Assembly (NCBI GenBank): GCA_017629515.1 | Contig: JAGBXB010000062.1 | Coordinates: forward strand, 1-47,300 | Reading direction: 5' to 3' | DNA: 47,300 nt | Source: Lentisphaeria bacterium | GTDB lineage: Bacteria; Verrucomicrobiota; Lentisphaeria; Victivallales; UBA1829 | In this document: positions 41,240 to 47,300 of the stretch, in pieces | How the letters are laid out: each line of letters opens with the position of its first letter | Numbering within the stretch: the stretch's first letter is position 1 | Position numbers and translations under genes: made by a program | The notes under the pieces: model-generated | The model's database searches: none | What the model saw: the letters and a program-made list of their open reading frames with translations, nothing else | What the model was told of the DNA's origin: nothing

Positions 41240-43345
41240 ATGGAGATTTTTTTCTATTCTCTGTGGGATTATCTGTTTTTCTTTTATTTTCTGCTGTATT
41301 GTGCGCCCCTTGTGACGGGAGCGTTTTTTCTGGCGAAAAAAGTTTGCTCTGAAAATCCTTTTGAAAGATTTGCCTTTACCATGCTCCTTACCCTTGTGAC
41401 AGGCGGAGTGAACTTCGGTTTGTGCGGACTTTTAAAAATCATCTCTGTCCAGAGTATTTTCATAGCCAATCTCTTTATGGGTTTTCTGTTTCTCTTTCTG
41501 GCAAAACATATTTCCGGCAAAAATAATGATGTGGAAATATCTTCTTCCGCTCCGGCAGTTTCTTCCATTCCCCTTTCCCTGCGTCTTCTTACAGGCTTTC
41601 TCATTCTGTGGGCGGTAAGCCGTCTGTATCCGGTGATCAGTATGCCGCCATTCGGGACAGACTCCTACATGTATCACCTTTATTATCCGGCGGAATGGAT
41701 CAGAAGCGGGGAAATCAGCCGGATAAGTATAATCGGACTTTTTCCGGAATATTATCCGGTATTCGGAGAACTTCTTTACGGTTTTCTGCTTCTTCCCATG
41801 AAAGAAAATGCGGCTCTTGCCTCCACTTTGCAATGGGCTGCTCTCGTAATGGCAAGTGCCTGTATGGTCATTACCGCAGAAGCGTTGGGGTACAAAAAAC
41901 AGTATGGACTTTTTGCTTCCTGTATCTTTTTCTGTACCGGGATCGTGATGATGAACCTTCTTATGGCATATACCGATATACTCAACGGCAGTCTCTGTTT
42001 TGCCGGATTCAGTTTTCTTTTGCTGGGGTGCCGGAGAAATTCACTCTTTCTTCTGCTTTTTTCAGGTTTGCTGATGGGGTTCTCCACGGCTGTAAAACCA
42101 TTGGGGATGCTGTGGAGTCCTGTTATAACGCTTACTTTTTCCCTTGTTTTTCTGTATGTTTACCGTCCCTCTTTCCGCAATATCCTTTATATGTGGATTA
42201 CTGCCGTTCTTACAGCGCTGCCCTTTTTCCTGAAAAACTGGATGGATACAGGCAATCCCCTTTATCCCCAGGAACTTGTTCTCTGCGGCATAAAAATCTT
42301 TTCTCCCGGGATCAAGGCAGGTGTTTATGCTCCTGTCGGCTTGAAAAATTTCTTCCCCTTTCTTTTTGACGGCGGTGTTTTCGGTTTCAATAAAGCAAGT
42401 ATTCTTCTTTATTTTATTGCGGGAACAGGCGCAACGCTTCTTCTCCTGCTTTCTCTCTTTCTTCCCGCTGTGGCAAAAAAGGCTTTCCCGGATGAAAGAG
42501 GGAAAAAAGTATTCTTCTTTTTTATTCCATTCATCCTGCTTTTCACGCTTCTGCATATTCTTATTTATCCCCGGATAGCCGAACCCAGATCTCTGCTGCT
42601 GCTTCTCTTTTTCCATTGTCTCTTCTTTCTGCCGCTTCTGGCAGCAACAGAAATAAGCATAGGAAAATGGAAAAATATACCGTTGGCGGGGATCCTGGCA
42701 GGGTGTATTCTTCCCTGGAGCAGTTTCACCACCAATTTCATAACGTGGTTCTGCAACTGGTCGGCAGGGTGTGCCGGTATGTTCTTCTCCGGTTTTCTCA
42801 CCAATGAGCAGAGAAGCAGAAAAGGGTTGTATGTTCTTCTTATTCTCCTTGCGCTCCTTATCCCCCTGCAGTTTACCATACGGGGGGCGGGGAAACAGCA
42901 TTTTTACAAACTGATGTTCAATTCTGACGAATATCGATCCTGTAAAATCGTTCAGGAGATGTTTGCAAGGGGGGAAAAGAGCATCATTGATTATGTGGGC
43001 GGGGTCTTTGCCTATGCGTACATGGAGGATATGGAAGGCAATCAGGTCAGGTATATACCCATAAGTGAAAAAGAAAGTACATTTGTTCATCACTTCGGCT
43101 CATACGGAAAAATGCGGGAGGAACCTGTAAAGTATGAAGTATGGCTGGAAAGGTTGCAGAAGGCAGGAGTGAATATCCTTATTGTCAATACGGATACCCC
43201 CGCATTGATCTTCAACAGAAGGCAGGAATTGAACTGGGCAAAAGCCCATCCGGAAAATTTCACACTTCTTGTTCAGGATCACGAAGAATGGGAAAAAAGT
43301 AAATTTTATATGTATAAAGTACACGATTTATCGAAAGGTGAATAA
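41240..43345 (+). CDS. Multi-pass membrane protein, GT-C glycosyltransferase-like
   Basis: 701-residue membrane protein with about 12-14 hydrophobic segments. Between the third and fifth of them lies MPPFGTDSYMYHLYYPAEWI with the acidic residue and aromatic context of GT-C enzymes (family 39/ArnT-like and O-antigen ligase relatives), which transfer sugars from lipid carriers at the outer face of the inner membrane. The last 130 residues form a soluble domain (EMFARGEKSIIDYVGGVFAY). It is 12 bp after the DUF4340 gene and 2 bp before rsmD, so it belongs to the same run of genes. A catalytic pair cannot be fixed by eye; the call is by topology and one motif. Confidence 0.65.
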   Translation: MEIFFYSLWDYLFFFYFLLYCAPLVTGAFFLAKKVCSENPFERFAFTMLLTLVTGGVNFGLCGLLKIISVQSIFIANLFMGFLFLFLAKHISGKNNDVEISSSAPAVSSIPLSLRLLTGFLILWAVSRLYPVISMPPFGTDSYMYHLYYPAEWIRSGEISRISIIGLFPEYYPVFGELLYGFLLLPMKENAALASTLQWAALVMASACMVITAEALGYKKQYGLFASCIFFCTGIVMMNLLMAYTDILNGSLCFAGFSFLLLGCRRNSLFLLLFSGLLMGFSTAVKPLGMLWSPVITLTFSLVFLYVYRPSFRNILYMWITAVLTALPFFLKNWMDTGNPLYPQELVLCGIKIFSPGIKAGVYAPVGLKNFFPFLFDGGVFGFNKASILLYFIAGTGATLLLLLSLFLPAVAKKAFPDERGKKVFFFFIPFILLFTLLHILIYPRIAEPRSLLLLLFFHCLFFLPLLAATEISIGKWKNIPLAGILAGCILPWSSFTTNFITWFCNWSAGCAGMFFSGFLTNEQRSRKGLYVLLILLALLIPLQFTIRGAGKQHFYKLMFNSDEYRSCKIVQEMFARGEKSIIDYVGGVFAYAYMEDMEGNQVRYIPISEKESTFVHHFGSYGKMREEPVKYEVWLERLQKAGVNILIVNTDTPALIFNRRQELNWAKAHPENFTLLVQDHEEWEKSKFYMYKVHDLSKGE

Positions 43346-43347
43346 AT

Positions 43348-43929
43348 ATGGAAATAGCAGGTGGAATCGCCCGGGGAACTATCCTTGAAGTCCCCCGGGG
43401 AATGGATGTAAGACCTACCGCAATAAGAGCGCGGAAAGCGTTATTTGATTCATTGGGGGATCTTTCCGGGAAAAGAATCTGTGATCTTTTTGCCGGAAGC
43501 GGTGCATTGGGGCTGGAAGCAGTCAGCAGAGGGGCGGCAAGTCTCGTAAGTGTGGAAGAAGCCCCCTCCTCCATTGCGGTCATACGCAAAAATATGAAAA
43601 ATGTGGCATTGAGAGTGGGTTGGGAAATCAATGATACCGCCCTTTCCCCCATGCGGCTCATACAGGGGAAACTTCCCCAATGTATCAAAATGGTGGTCAA
43701 CACCCCTGTTCCGGATATTATTTTTGCCGATCCGCCTTACATAGATTCCACCAATGCGGCGGCAGGATTGCTGGAAAATAAAGATTTTCTCCAATGGAGT
43801 GAGGCAAGTCTCCTGATCTGGGAACTTCCGGACAAGGGAACTCTTATAACCGGACTTCCTGCAGAAAGACAGATCCTTGACATAAGAAAATATGGTGCCA
43901 TCCGTTTTATGTTTATCGCTAAAAAGTGA
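43348..43929 (+). CDS. rsmD: 16S rRNA (guanine966-N2) methyltransferase
   Basis: 193-residue SAM methyltransferase that methylates G966 of 16S rRNA in the small-subunit assembly intermediate. MEIAGGIARGTILEVPRGMD then VRPTAIRARKALFDSL is the RsmD hallmark; SAM motif I is CDLFAGSGALGLEAVSRGA near 47; the catalytic DPPYID is near 130. The family's usual third gene coaD does not follow. Its start is two bases beyond the stop of the GT-C-like gene, AAAGGTGAATAA giving the ribosome-binding site. The gene is complete and normal in length. Confidence 0.95.
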   Translation: MEIAGGIARGTILEVPRGMDVRPTAIRARKALFDSLGDLSGKRICDLFAGSGALGLEAVSRGAASLVSVEEAPSSIAVIRKNMKNVALRVGWEINDTALSPMRLIQGKLPQCIKMVVNTPVPDIIFADPPYIDSTNAAAGLLENKDFLQWSEASLLIWELPDKGTLITGLPAERQILDIRKYGAIRFMFIAKK

Positions 43930-43999
43930 AAAAAGGATGGAGAAAAGGGAAAAAAAGAAGAATTTTTCAAAAAAAATACAACAAAATAACATTTTGCAT

Positions 44000-44027
44000 T
44001 TGAAAAGTCGCTTTTTAAATGTAGAGT
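44000..44027 (+). promoter_or_regulatory. Putative promoter for the coiled-coil/lipoprotein trio
   Basis: TTGAAA (44000-44005), 16-bp spacer, TAGAGT (44022-44027), about 55 bp before the start codon. It lies in a 152-bp A-rich gap after rsmD that holds nothing else. Confidence 0.4.
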
Positions 44028-44081
44028 ATCAGGAAAAAGATTTTAAAAAAATACAGAATATCAATTTTCAGGAGAAGTAGC

Positions 44082-45308
44082 ATGGCAATTCTGAACCGGA
44101 TCGTAAATATCCTTATATTGTTGTTGGTCATAGCCGCAGGAGTGTTTTCCTATATGCTTTTTGATAAGCGGGAAAGTCTCACAAAAGGGATGAAAGATAT
44201 GGCGCAGTCCATATCCGTTACAGCCAGAACCCTGGATGACGGCGGAGCTTCCGGAACAAAAGCGGCAAATAACCTCAAAGAAGCCGACCTTGACCATAAA
44301 AAAGCTTTCAAGAGTGTTCTGCCTGAACTCAACAAGACAGCACAGCTGATCGTCAACCAGAGAAATACTCTTGCCCAGACTATTGAAACTGCCGGCAGAA
44401 CTCTCGGTGCCACCGGTGTAAAAAGTGCTTCTTTGCGTCTTGTGGACAACTACGAAGCAGAAAGCAAAAAATTCAAAAATGCTGTTTATGCCTATAAAGA
44501 AAATACTGACGGCGTGAAAAGGGCTTTTGTTGACATGGGGAACAAGATCGGCGCAAGTCTGAAAGTAAATGAACTGGACGGAGAAGGATATAAAGACGCT
44601 TCCAAAAAGATCCTTACCAAAGTCAATTCTATCAGAAGTGAAAATTCCGCCATTGTGAAAGATATGGATTATATCAAAAACAAAATGGGGGTTGCCGGAA
44701 ACAAATACAGCACAAATACTGCCCGTTTCTGGCGGGAAGCTGTAGATAAACGGGCAAAAGAGATCAGTACGATAACAAGAGAACGCGCCAATTTCAAGAG
44801 CCTTTCTGAAAGACAGGCAAAAGAGATCGAAAGACTGAAAAAGACCATTGAGGCAAGGGATAAATCCATTGAAGATCACAAAGGTCGTATTGACCATCTT
44901 GAACAGGTCATTACCGATGACGGCAAAAAACCCATGCCTGCATTGCAGTTGAAAGCAGACAGTCCCGAATGTTACAAAGAAGTAAGAGGCAGTATTGAAT
45001 ATGTGAATGAAGAGTACGGTTTTGTCCAGATCGACATCGGCAGAAATTATGTGATCGTACAGGAATACGGAGTGAAGAAAAACAATGTTCCCTTCCCCTT
45101 GCAGACCGGATTGACAATGTCTGTACTGCGTGGCAGCGGCGAAAATGCGGAAATAATTGCAAAGATCCTTGTGAAAACAGTGAATGCGGATAATGCCATC
45201 TGTAATGTGATCAAAGGAAAAGTTTCCGATATCCGTGTGAAAGACCGTGTCATATTCAGCGATGAGGATATTGCCGGGATCCCCGCTGCGAAAATCAATA
45301 AGAAGTAA
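44082..45308 (+). CDS. Membrane-anchored coiled-coil protein with C-terminal beta domain
   Basis: 408-residue protein I do not recognise. One N-terminal membrane helix (about residues 8-26), then a long helical region (about 30-285) rich in Lys, Glu and Asp, with a heptad-like EISTITRERANFKSLSERQA and KEIERLKKTIEARDKS near 225-265, predicted as a coiled coil. From about 300 on a compact beta-rich domain follows (GSIEYVNEEYGFVQIDIGRN, VIVQEYGVKKN, and KGKVSDIRVKDRVIF). The C-terminal part resembles small S1/OB-like beta barrels, but weakly. CAGGAGAAG is the ribosome-binding site. It lies 24 bp before a 35-codon membrane peptide gene and shares its operon with a lipoprotein. Confidence 0.6.
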   Translation: MAILNRIVNILILLLVIAAGVFSYMLFDKRESLTKGMKDMAQSISVTARTLDDGGASGTKAANNLKEADLDHKKAFKSVLPELNKTAQLIVNQRNTLAQTIETAGRTLGATGVKSASLRLVDNYEAESKKFKNAVYAYKENTDGVKRAFVDMGNKIGASLKVNELDGEGYKDASKKILTKVNSIRSENSAIVKDMDYIKNKMGVAGNKYSTNTARFWREAVDKRAKEISTITRERANFKSLSERQAKEIERLKKTIEARDKSIEDHKGRIDHLEQVITDDGKKPMPALQLKADSPECYKEVRGSIEYVNEEYGFVQIDIGRNYVIVQEYGVKKNNVPFPLQTGLTMSVLRGSGENAEIIAKILVKTVNADNAICNVIKGKVSDIRVKDRVIFSDEDIAGIPAAKINKK

Positions 45309-45332
45309 GAATACAAGTCATGAGGTGAAAGA

Positions 45333-45440
45333 ATGTACCAGTCAAAACTTTTTACAGCTATTGGCATCCTTACCCTTGTTGTGCTTCTGGCGACCGTAGC
45401 CATCCAGGTTCTTGAAATGCTGCATTATGAAATGTTTTAA
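45333..45440 (+). CDS. 35-residue single-pass membrane peptide
   Basis: Very short gene with GAGGTG six bases before the ATG. The product has one hydrophobic helix (GILTLVVLLATVAIQVLEML) after a short MYQSKLFTAI and ends HYEMF. It lies 24 bp after the coiled-coil gene and 9 bp before the lipoprotein gene, all in one direction, which is the main evidence that it is real. Its size and single helix suggest a small subunit or stabiliser of a membrane complex. No homologue can be named. Confidence 0.6.
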   Translation: MYQSKLFTAIGILTLVVLLATVAIQVLEMLHYEMF

Positions 45441-45449
45441 GATCTGAAT

Positions 45450-45647
45450 ATGTTTCATTGGATAAAAAAGATCGGACAGAGGAGAAAAAATTTTTCCTCT
45501 GTCTTTTTTTATATCATTTTATTGTGTCTTCTTTTTCTTTTAAGTTCCTGTACGGATTATGAAAGAGCCGGATTGAATCCCCGTCCGTTCAATGAGCCAA
45601 CCTACTGGGAGATCAATCCCTATGGTGCAAATGCTTTTCAGAATTGA
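45450..45647 (+). CDS. Small lipoprotein
   Basis: 65-residue protein with a basic start, a hydrophobic segment (YIILLCLLFLLSS) and a lipobox LSSC, Cys at residue 34, giving a mature lipoprotein of only about 32 residues: CTDYERAGLNPRPFNEPTYW then EINPYGANAFQN. The ERAG-NPRPFNEP-WEINPYG style resembles short lipoproteins I have seen in PVC genomes, but I cannot give a family name. The start follows the small peptide gene by 9 bp, so the three are probably one unit, with the coiled-coil protein in the inner membrane and this anchored to a membrane. No clear ribosome-binding site (AGATCTGAAT). Confidence 0.6.
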   Translation: MFHWIKKIGQRRKNFSSVFFYIILLCLLFLLSSCTDYERAGLNPRPFNEPTYWEINPYGANAFQN

Positions 45648-45987
45648 TGAAAAGTCCCACAAGAAAGATAGTTTCAATAATTGGATATATATTTATACAC
45701 CCACCCTCATTCAGGCTTTCCCATATCTGCCGTATCTCCCATATTTTGCCATATTTGCAAGGCAAAAATAAAAAAATCAAAAAAAAATCAATTTTTTTAA
45801 AACTGCCTATTGTTTTTTCAAAAATAATGTATATAATATAGTATCGAAACAGCAGAACTGTCATGTAACAGACTGTAAATAATGTTTATCTGCACGTTGG
45901 AAAAGCAGTATTCACAGTGTGGAATATGCCGGGGAAGCAAAAACAAACCGTGGCAAAAAGCCCAAAAACAAAAAACAGGAGAGAACA
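45648..45987. other. A/T-rich intergenic region before pseudopilin
   Basis: 340 bp without a convincing gene. It contains a perfect TTTTGCC/GGCAAAA inverted repeat with a 10-base loop, followed by long A-runs, and the promoter at 45810-45837. Nothing else is recognisable. Confidence 0.5.
45810..45837 (+). promoter_or_regulatory. Putative promoter for pseudopilin
   Basis: TTGTTT (45810-45815), 16-bp spacer, TATAAT (45832-45837), a perfect -10. It leaves a leader of about 145 nt before the start codon, longer than usual here, so a regulated leader is possible. Confidence 0.5.
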
Positions 45988-46677
45988 ATGAAATCTCGCA
46001 AAGAACGCAGCTTCACACTTATCGAACTGCTCGTCGTGATCGCCATCATCGCGATCCTCGCCGGAATGCTGTTGCCTGCTCTTAACGCCGCTCGCGAAAA
46101 AGCACGCCGCATTTCTTGTACCAGTAACCTGAAACAGATCGGTCTTGCATGCAAAATGTATGCTAATGACTTCTATGAAAAGTACCCTGTGTACGGTGCC
46201 GCCGGTGCTGCTACCCACAACGGTTCTTCTCTTGCTCTTCTCGTTTCTGAAAACTTCCTGACTGACGTCAAAGTTTACCTCTGCCCCTCCGCTGCACATG
46301 AAGCTTCCACTGTTGCTGTCGGTGAATACTTCGTCCGCGGCAAAGGTTTCGATGCTCCCTCCGGATCCGTTGGTAACTTCTCCTATGGTTACATTGCCGG
46401 TATGAACGAAAACCACGGTGCTGACTCCGGTCTCGCATACGATATCGGTTCCTCCACCTCCGGTGCAAAATCCAACCATGACAAATATGGTAACATCCTC
46501 TATGTTGATGGTTCTGCCCGTGCTTCCACTGGTAACACCTGGTTCAAAGACATCAAATACTGGGGTCCCAAAACCGGTCTTGGTAACAATGTTGGCGACG
46601 CCGAACTCTTCGGTACTGCTACAACCATTCCCACCAACCATACTCAGGCTGATGGTGCAAACCAGCTCATCTGGTAA
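45988..46677 (+). CDS. Pseudopilin with prepilin N-terminus and H-X9-DG motif
   Basis: 229-residue type II secretion/type IV pilus-like major subunit. The N-terminal prepilin motif is [20 protein letters not shown], with cleavage before the conserved Phe and a Glu at +5. The C-terminal part contains the H-X9-DG motif ([12 protein letters not shown]), which defines the large family seen in Planctomycetes, Verrucomicrobia and Lentisphaerae. CAGGAG lies 8 bases before the ATG. Codon choice is unlike the neighbours: strong use of CTC, CTT, GGT, GCT, TCC and ATC, typical of very highly expressed genes. A strong terminator follows. It is probably one of many paralogues and not the sole pilin. Confidence 0.92.
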   Translation: MKSRKERSFTLIELLVVIAIIAILAGMLLPALNAAREKARRISCTSNLKQIGLACKMYANDFYEKYPVYGAAGAATHNGSSLALLVSENFLTDVKVYLCPSAAHEASTVAVGEYFVRGKGFDAPSGSVGNFSYGYIAGMNENHGADSGLAYDIGSSTSGAKSNHDKYGNILYVDGSARASTGNTWFKDIKYWGPKTGLGNNVGDAELFGTATTIPTNHTQADGANQLIW

Positions 46678-46714
46678 TATCTGCTGAATCCATTTGATTC
46701 AAAGATAATTATAA

Positions 46715-46748
46715 AGGGGTGTTGCATTTTGCAACACCTCTTTTTTTT
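46715..46748 (+). terminator. Terminator after pseudopilin
   Basis: AGGGGTGTTGC-ATTTT-GCAACACCTCT stem-loop (11 bp, one G-U) followed by eight T residues (46741-46748). Confidence 0.9.
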
Positions 46749-46754
46749 GTCCTC

Positions 46755-47300
46755 CTTCAGAACAAAAACCGCCCTGTAAGGACAAGAGAGGATGAAAGAC
46801 ACGCAGAAAAAATCCGGCAGCATTTGTATATTTCAATATTATTTTTCCTGCGTCCCTGCGGGACTTGTTTCGTGGGGGGATACATAATATACCCGGGGTT
46901 AAAACCCCGGGCTGGGTTCTACCGTCCCTGCGGGACTTGTTTATTCTCCGTTATGATATTTACTCATACTGTCAGCTTTTGAAAATCTGACAAAATCACT
47001 TTTTCCAAAATCCATTTTTTCACGCTCAAATATGGTAAAAATATCTGTTTTTTGAAAAATTATGGGATAGCTGTGAAAAAATGCTCTGAAAGAGCATAAG
47101 GGGCTGAAAGACACGCAGGATCATAGCCCGGCGGGTAGGGACCTGTAAGGGACCGTACCCCCGGGTAGAAGTACAAAACAAAAAAGCAAGCTCTGAAAGA
47201 GCGGCAGATGGAGAAATGTCAGTCCCATCTGCCGCTCTTTCAGAGCTTGCATTATTTAACCATATTAACCCGGGGCTGCGACCTCTTTCAGAGGTCTTAC
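46755..47300. repeat. Cluster of palindromic and dispersed repeats, non-coding
   Basis: About 545 bp without a gene but dense in palindromes. A 20-bp unit beginning CGTCCCTGCGGGACTTG is identical at 46851-46870 and 46923-46942. Between them CCCGGGGTT-AA-AACCCCGGG is a perfect inverted repeat (46892-46911). TGAAAGACACGCAG is identical at 46793-46806 and 47105-47118, and CTGTAAGG(G)AC appears near both. CTCTGAAAGAG cores lie at 47084-47094 and 47191-47201, with reverse forms at 47235-47245 and 47283-47293. Pattern resembles REP-like or RAYT-associated elements; none of these has a transposase here. Confidence 0.75.
47186..47250. repeat. 26-bp perfect inverted repeat with 13-base loop
   Basis: Arms 47186-47211 and 47225-47250 are exact reverse complements. 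Each arm itself contains the smaller palindrome GCTCT-GAA-AGAGC, so the element can form a cruciform or a branched hairpin. It is the largest palindrome in the window. Confidence 0.95.

Noticed and set aside
42062..43093. 343-codon minus-strand open frame
   Set aside because: Antisense to the GT-C-like gene; very Lys/Glu/Gln-rich with no recognisable domain, a mirror of hydrophobic codons.
46771..46942. Small coding frame across the repeats (87 codons from 46719)
   Set aside because: The frame runs through the pseudopilin terminator and palindromic repeats; no ribosome-binding site or domain, so it is not a gene.
47186..47250. Terminal inverted repeats of an insertion sequence
   Set aside because: The arms are only 13 bases apart and enclose no gene.

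Overview
The window looks like ordinary chromosome of a Gram-negative bacterium of the PVC superphylum, most likely Lentisphaerae/Victivallales. This assignment is an inference. It rests on a pseudopilin of the prepilin/H-X9-DG type, a TIGR04073-family (exosortase-associated) small exported protein, a DUF4838-type secreted glycoside-hydrolase-like protein, an MlaEFD set implying an outer membrane, and general gene content. I cannot run a taxonomic search. Genes are closely packed on both strands, often with 4-bp overlaps or abutting convergent stops, and intrinsic terminators are easy to see. Several promoters share one form, TTGAC(N) - 16/17 bp - TATATTAA.

Layout. 1-2117: end of a metallophosphoesterase and a YihY/BrkB membrane protein. 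2183-4654: rpsU (too short for ordinary ORF cut-offs) and a sigma-70 gene with a roughly 265-residue Lys/Pro/Ala repeat extension. 4526-8011: mfd. 8032-9692: a 2x[4Fe-4S] ferredoxin, a polysaccharide deacetylase and two glycine tRNAs (CCC and GCC). 9735-13441: a NYN-nuclease/cold-shock fusion followed by mlaE-mlaF-mlaD. 13442-17076: an AAC(3)-family acetyltransferase, then argB, argJ and queF. 17119-21000: three exported proteins (TIGR04073, a 20-residue-repeat protein, and a frameshifted DUF4838/CBM9-like enzyme). 20990-26454: glycosyltransferase 2, a degenerate PheA, DUF486, an SAM methyltransferase, an orphan DNA adenine methyltransferase and a TPR protein. 26619-32629: mnmE, an alpha/beta hydrolase with a PIG-L deacetylase, and proA with mtaB. 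32628-34372: an inositol-phosphatase homologue and a formyltransferase. 34389-43929: a Gld-like ABC exporter operon, a GT-C-like membrane protein and rsmD. 44000-46748: an envelope trio (coiled-coil protein, 35-residue membrane peptide, small lipoprotein) and a strongly codon-biased pseudopilin. 46755-47300: a non-coding cluster of palindromic repeats.

Genes that appear to work together: mlaEFD in lipid trafficking across the envelope; argJ-argB in the cyclic arginine pathway; mnmE, mtaB, queF and the tRNA genes in tRNA function; the ABC permease/ATPase/GldFG fusion/DUF4340 set as one transporter. The items I find most unusual are the sigma-factor extension, the PheA homologue lacking most of the second lobe of its prephenate dehydratase domain, the NYN-CSD fusion, the Gld-like operon outside Bacteroidetes, and the terminal palindrome cluster. 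No CRISPR array, prophage or complete insertion sequence was seen.
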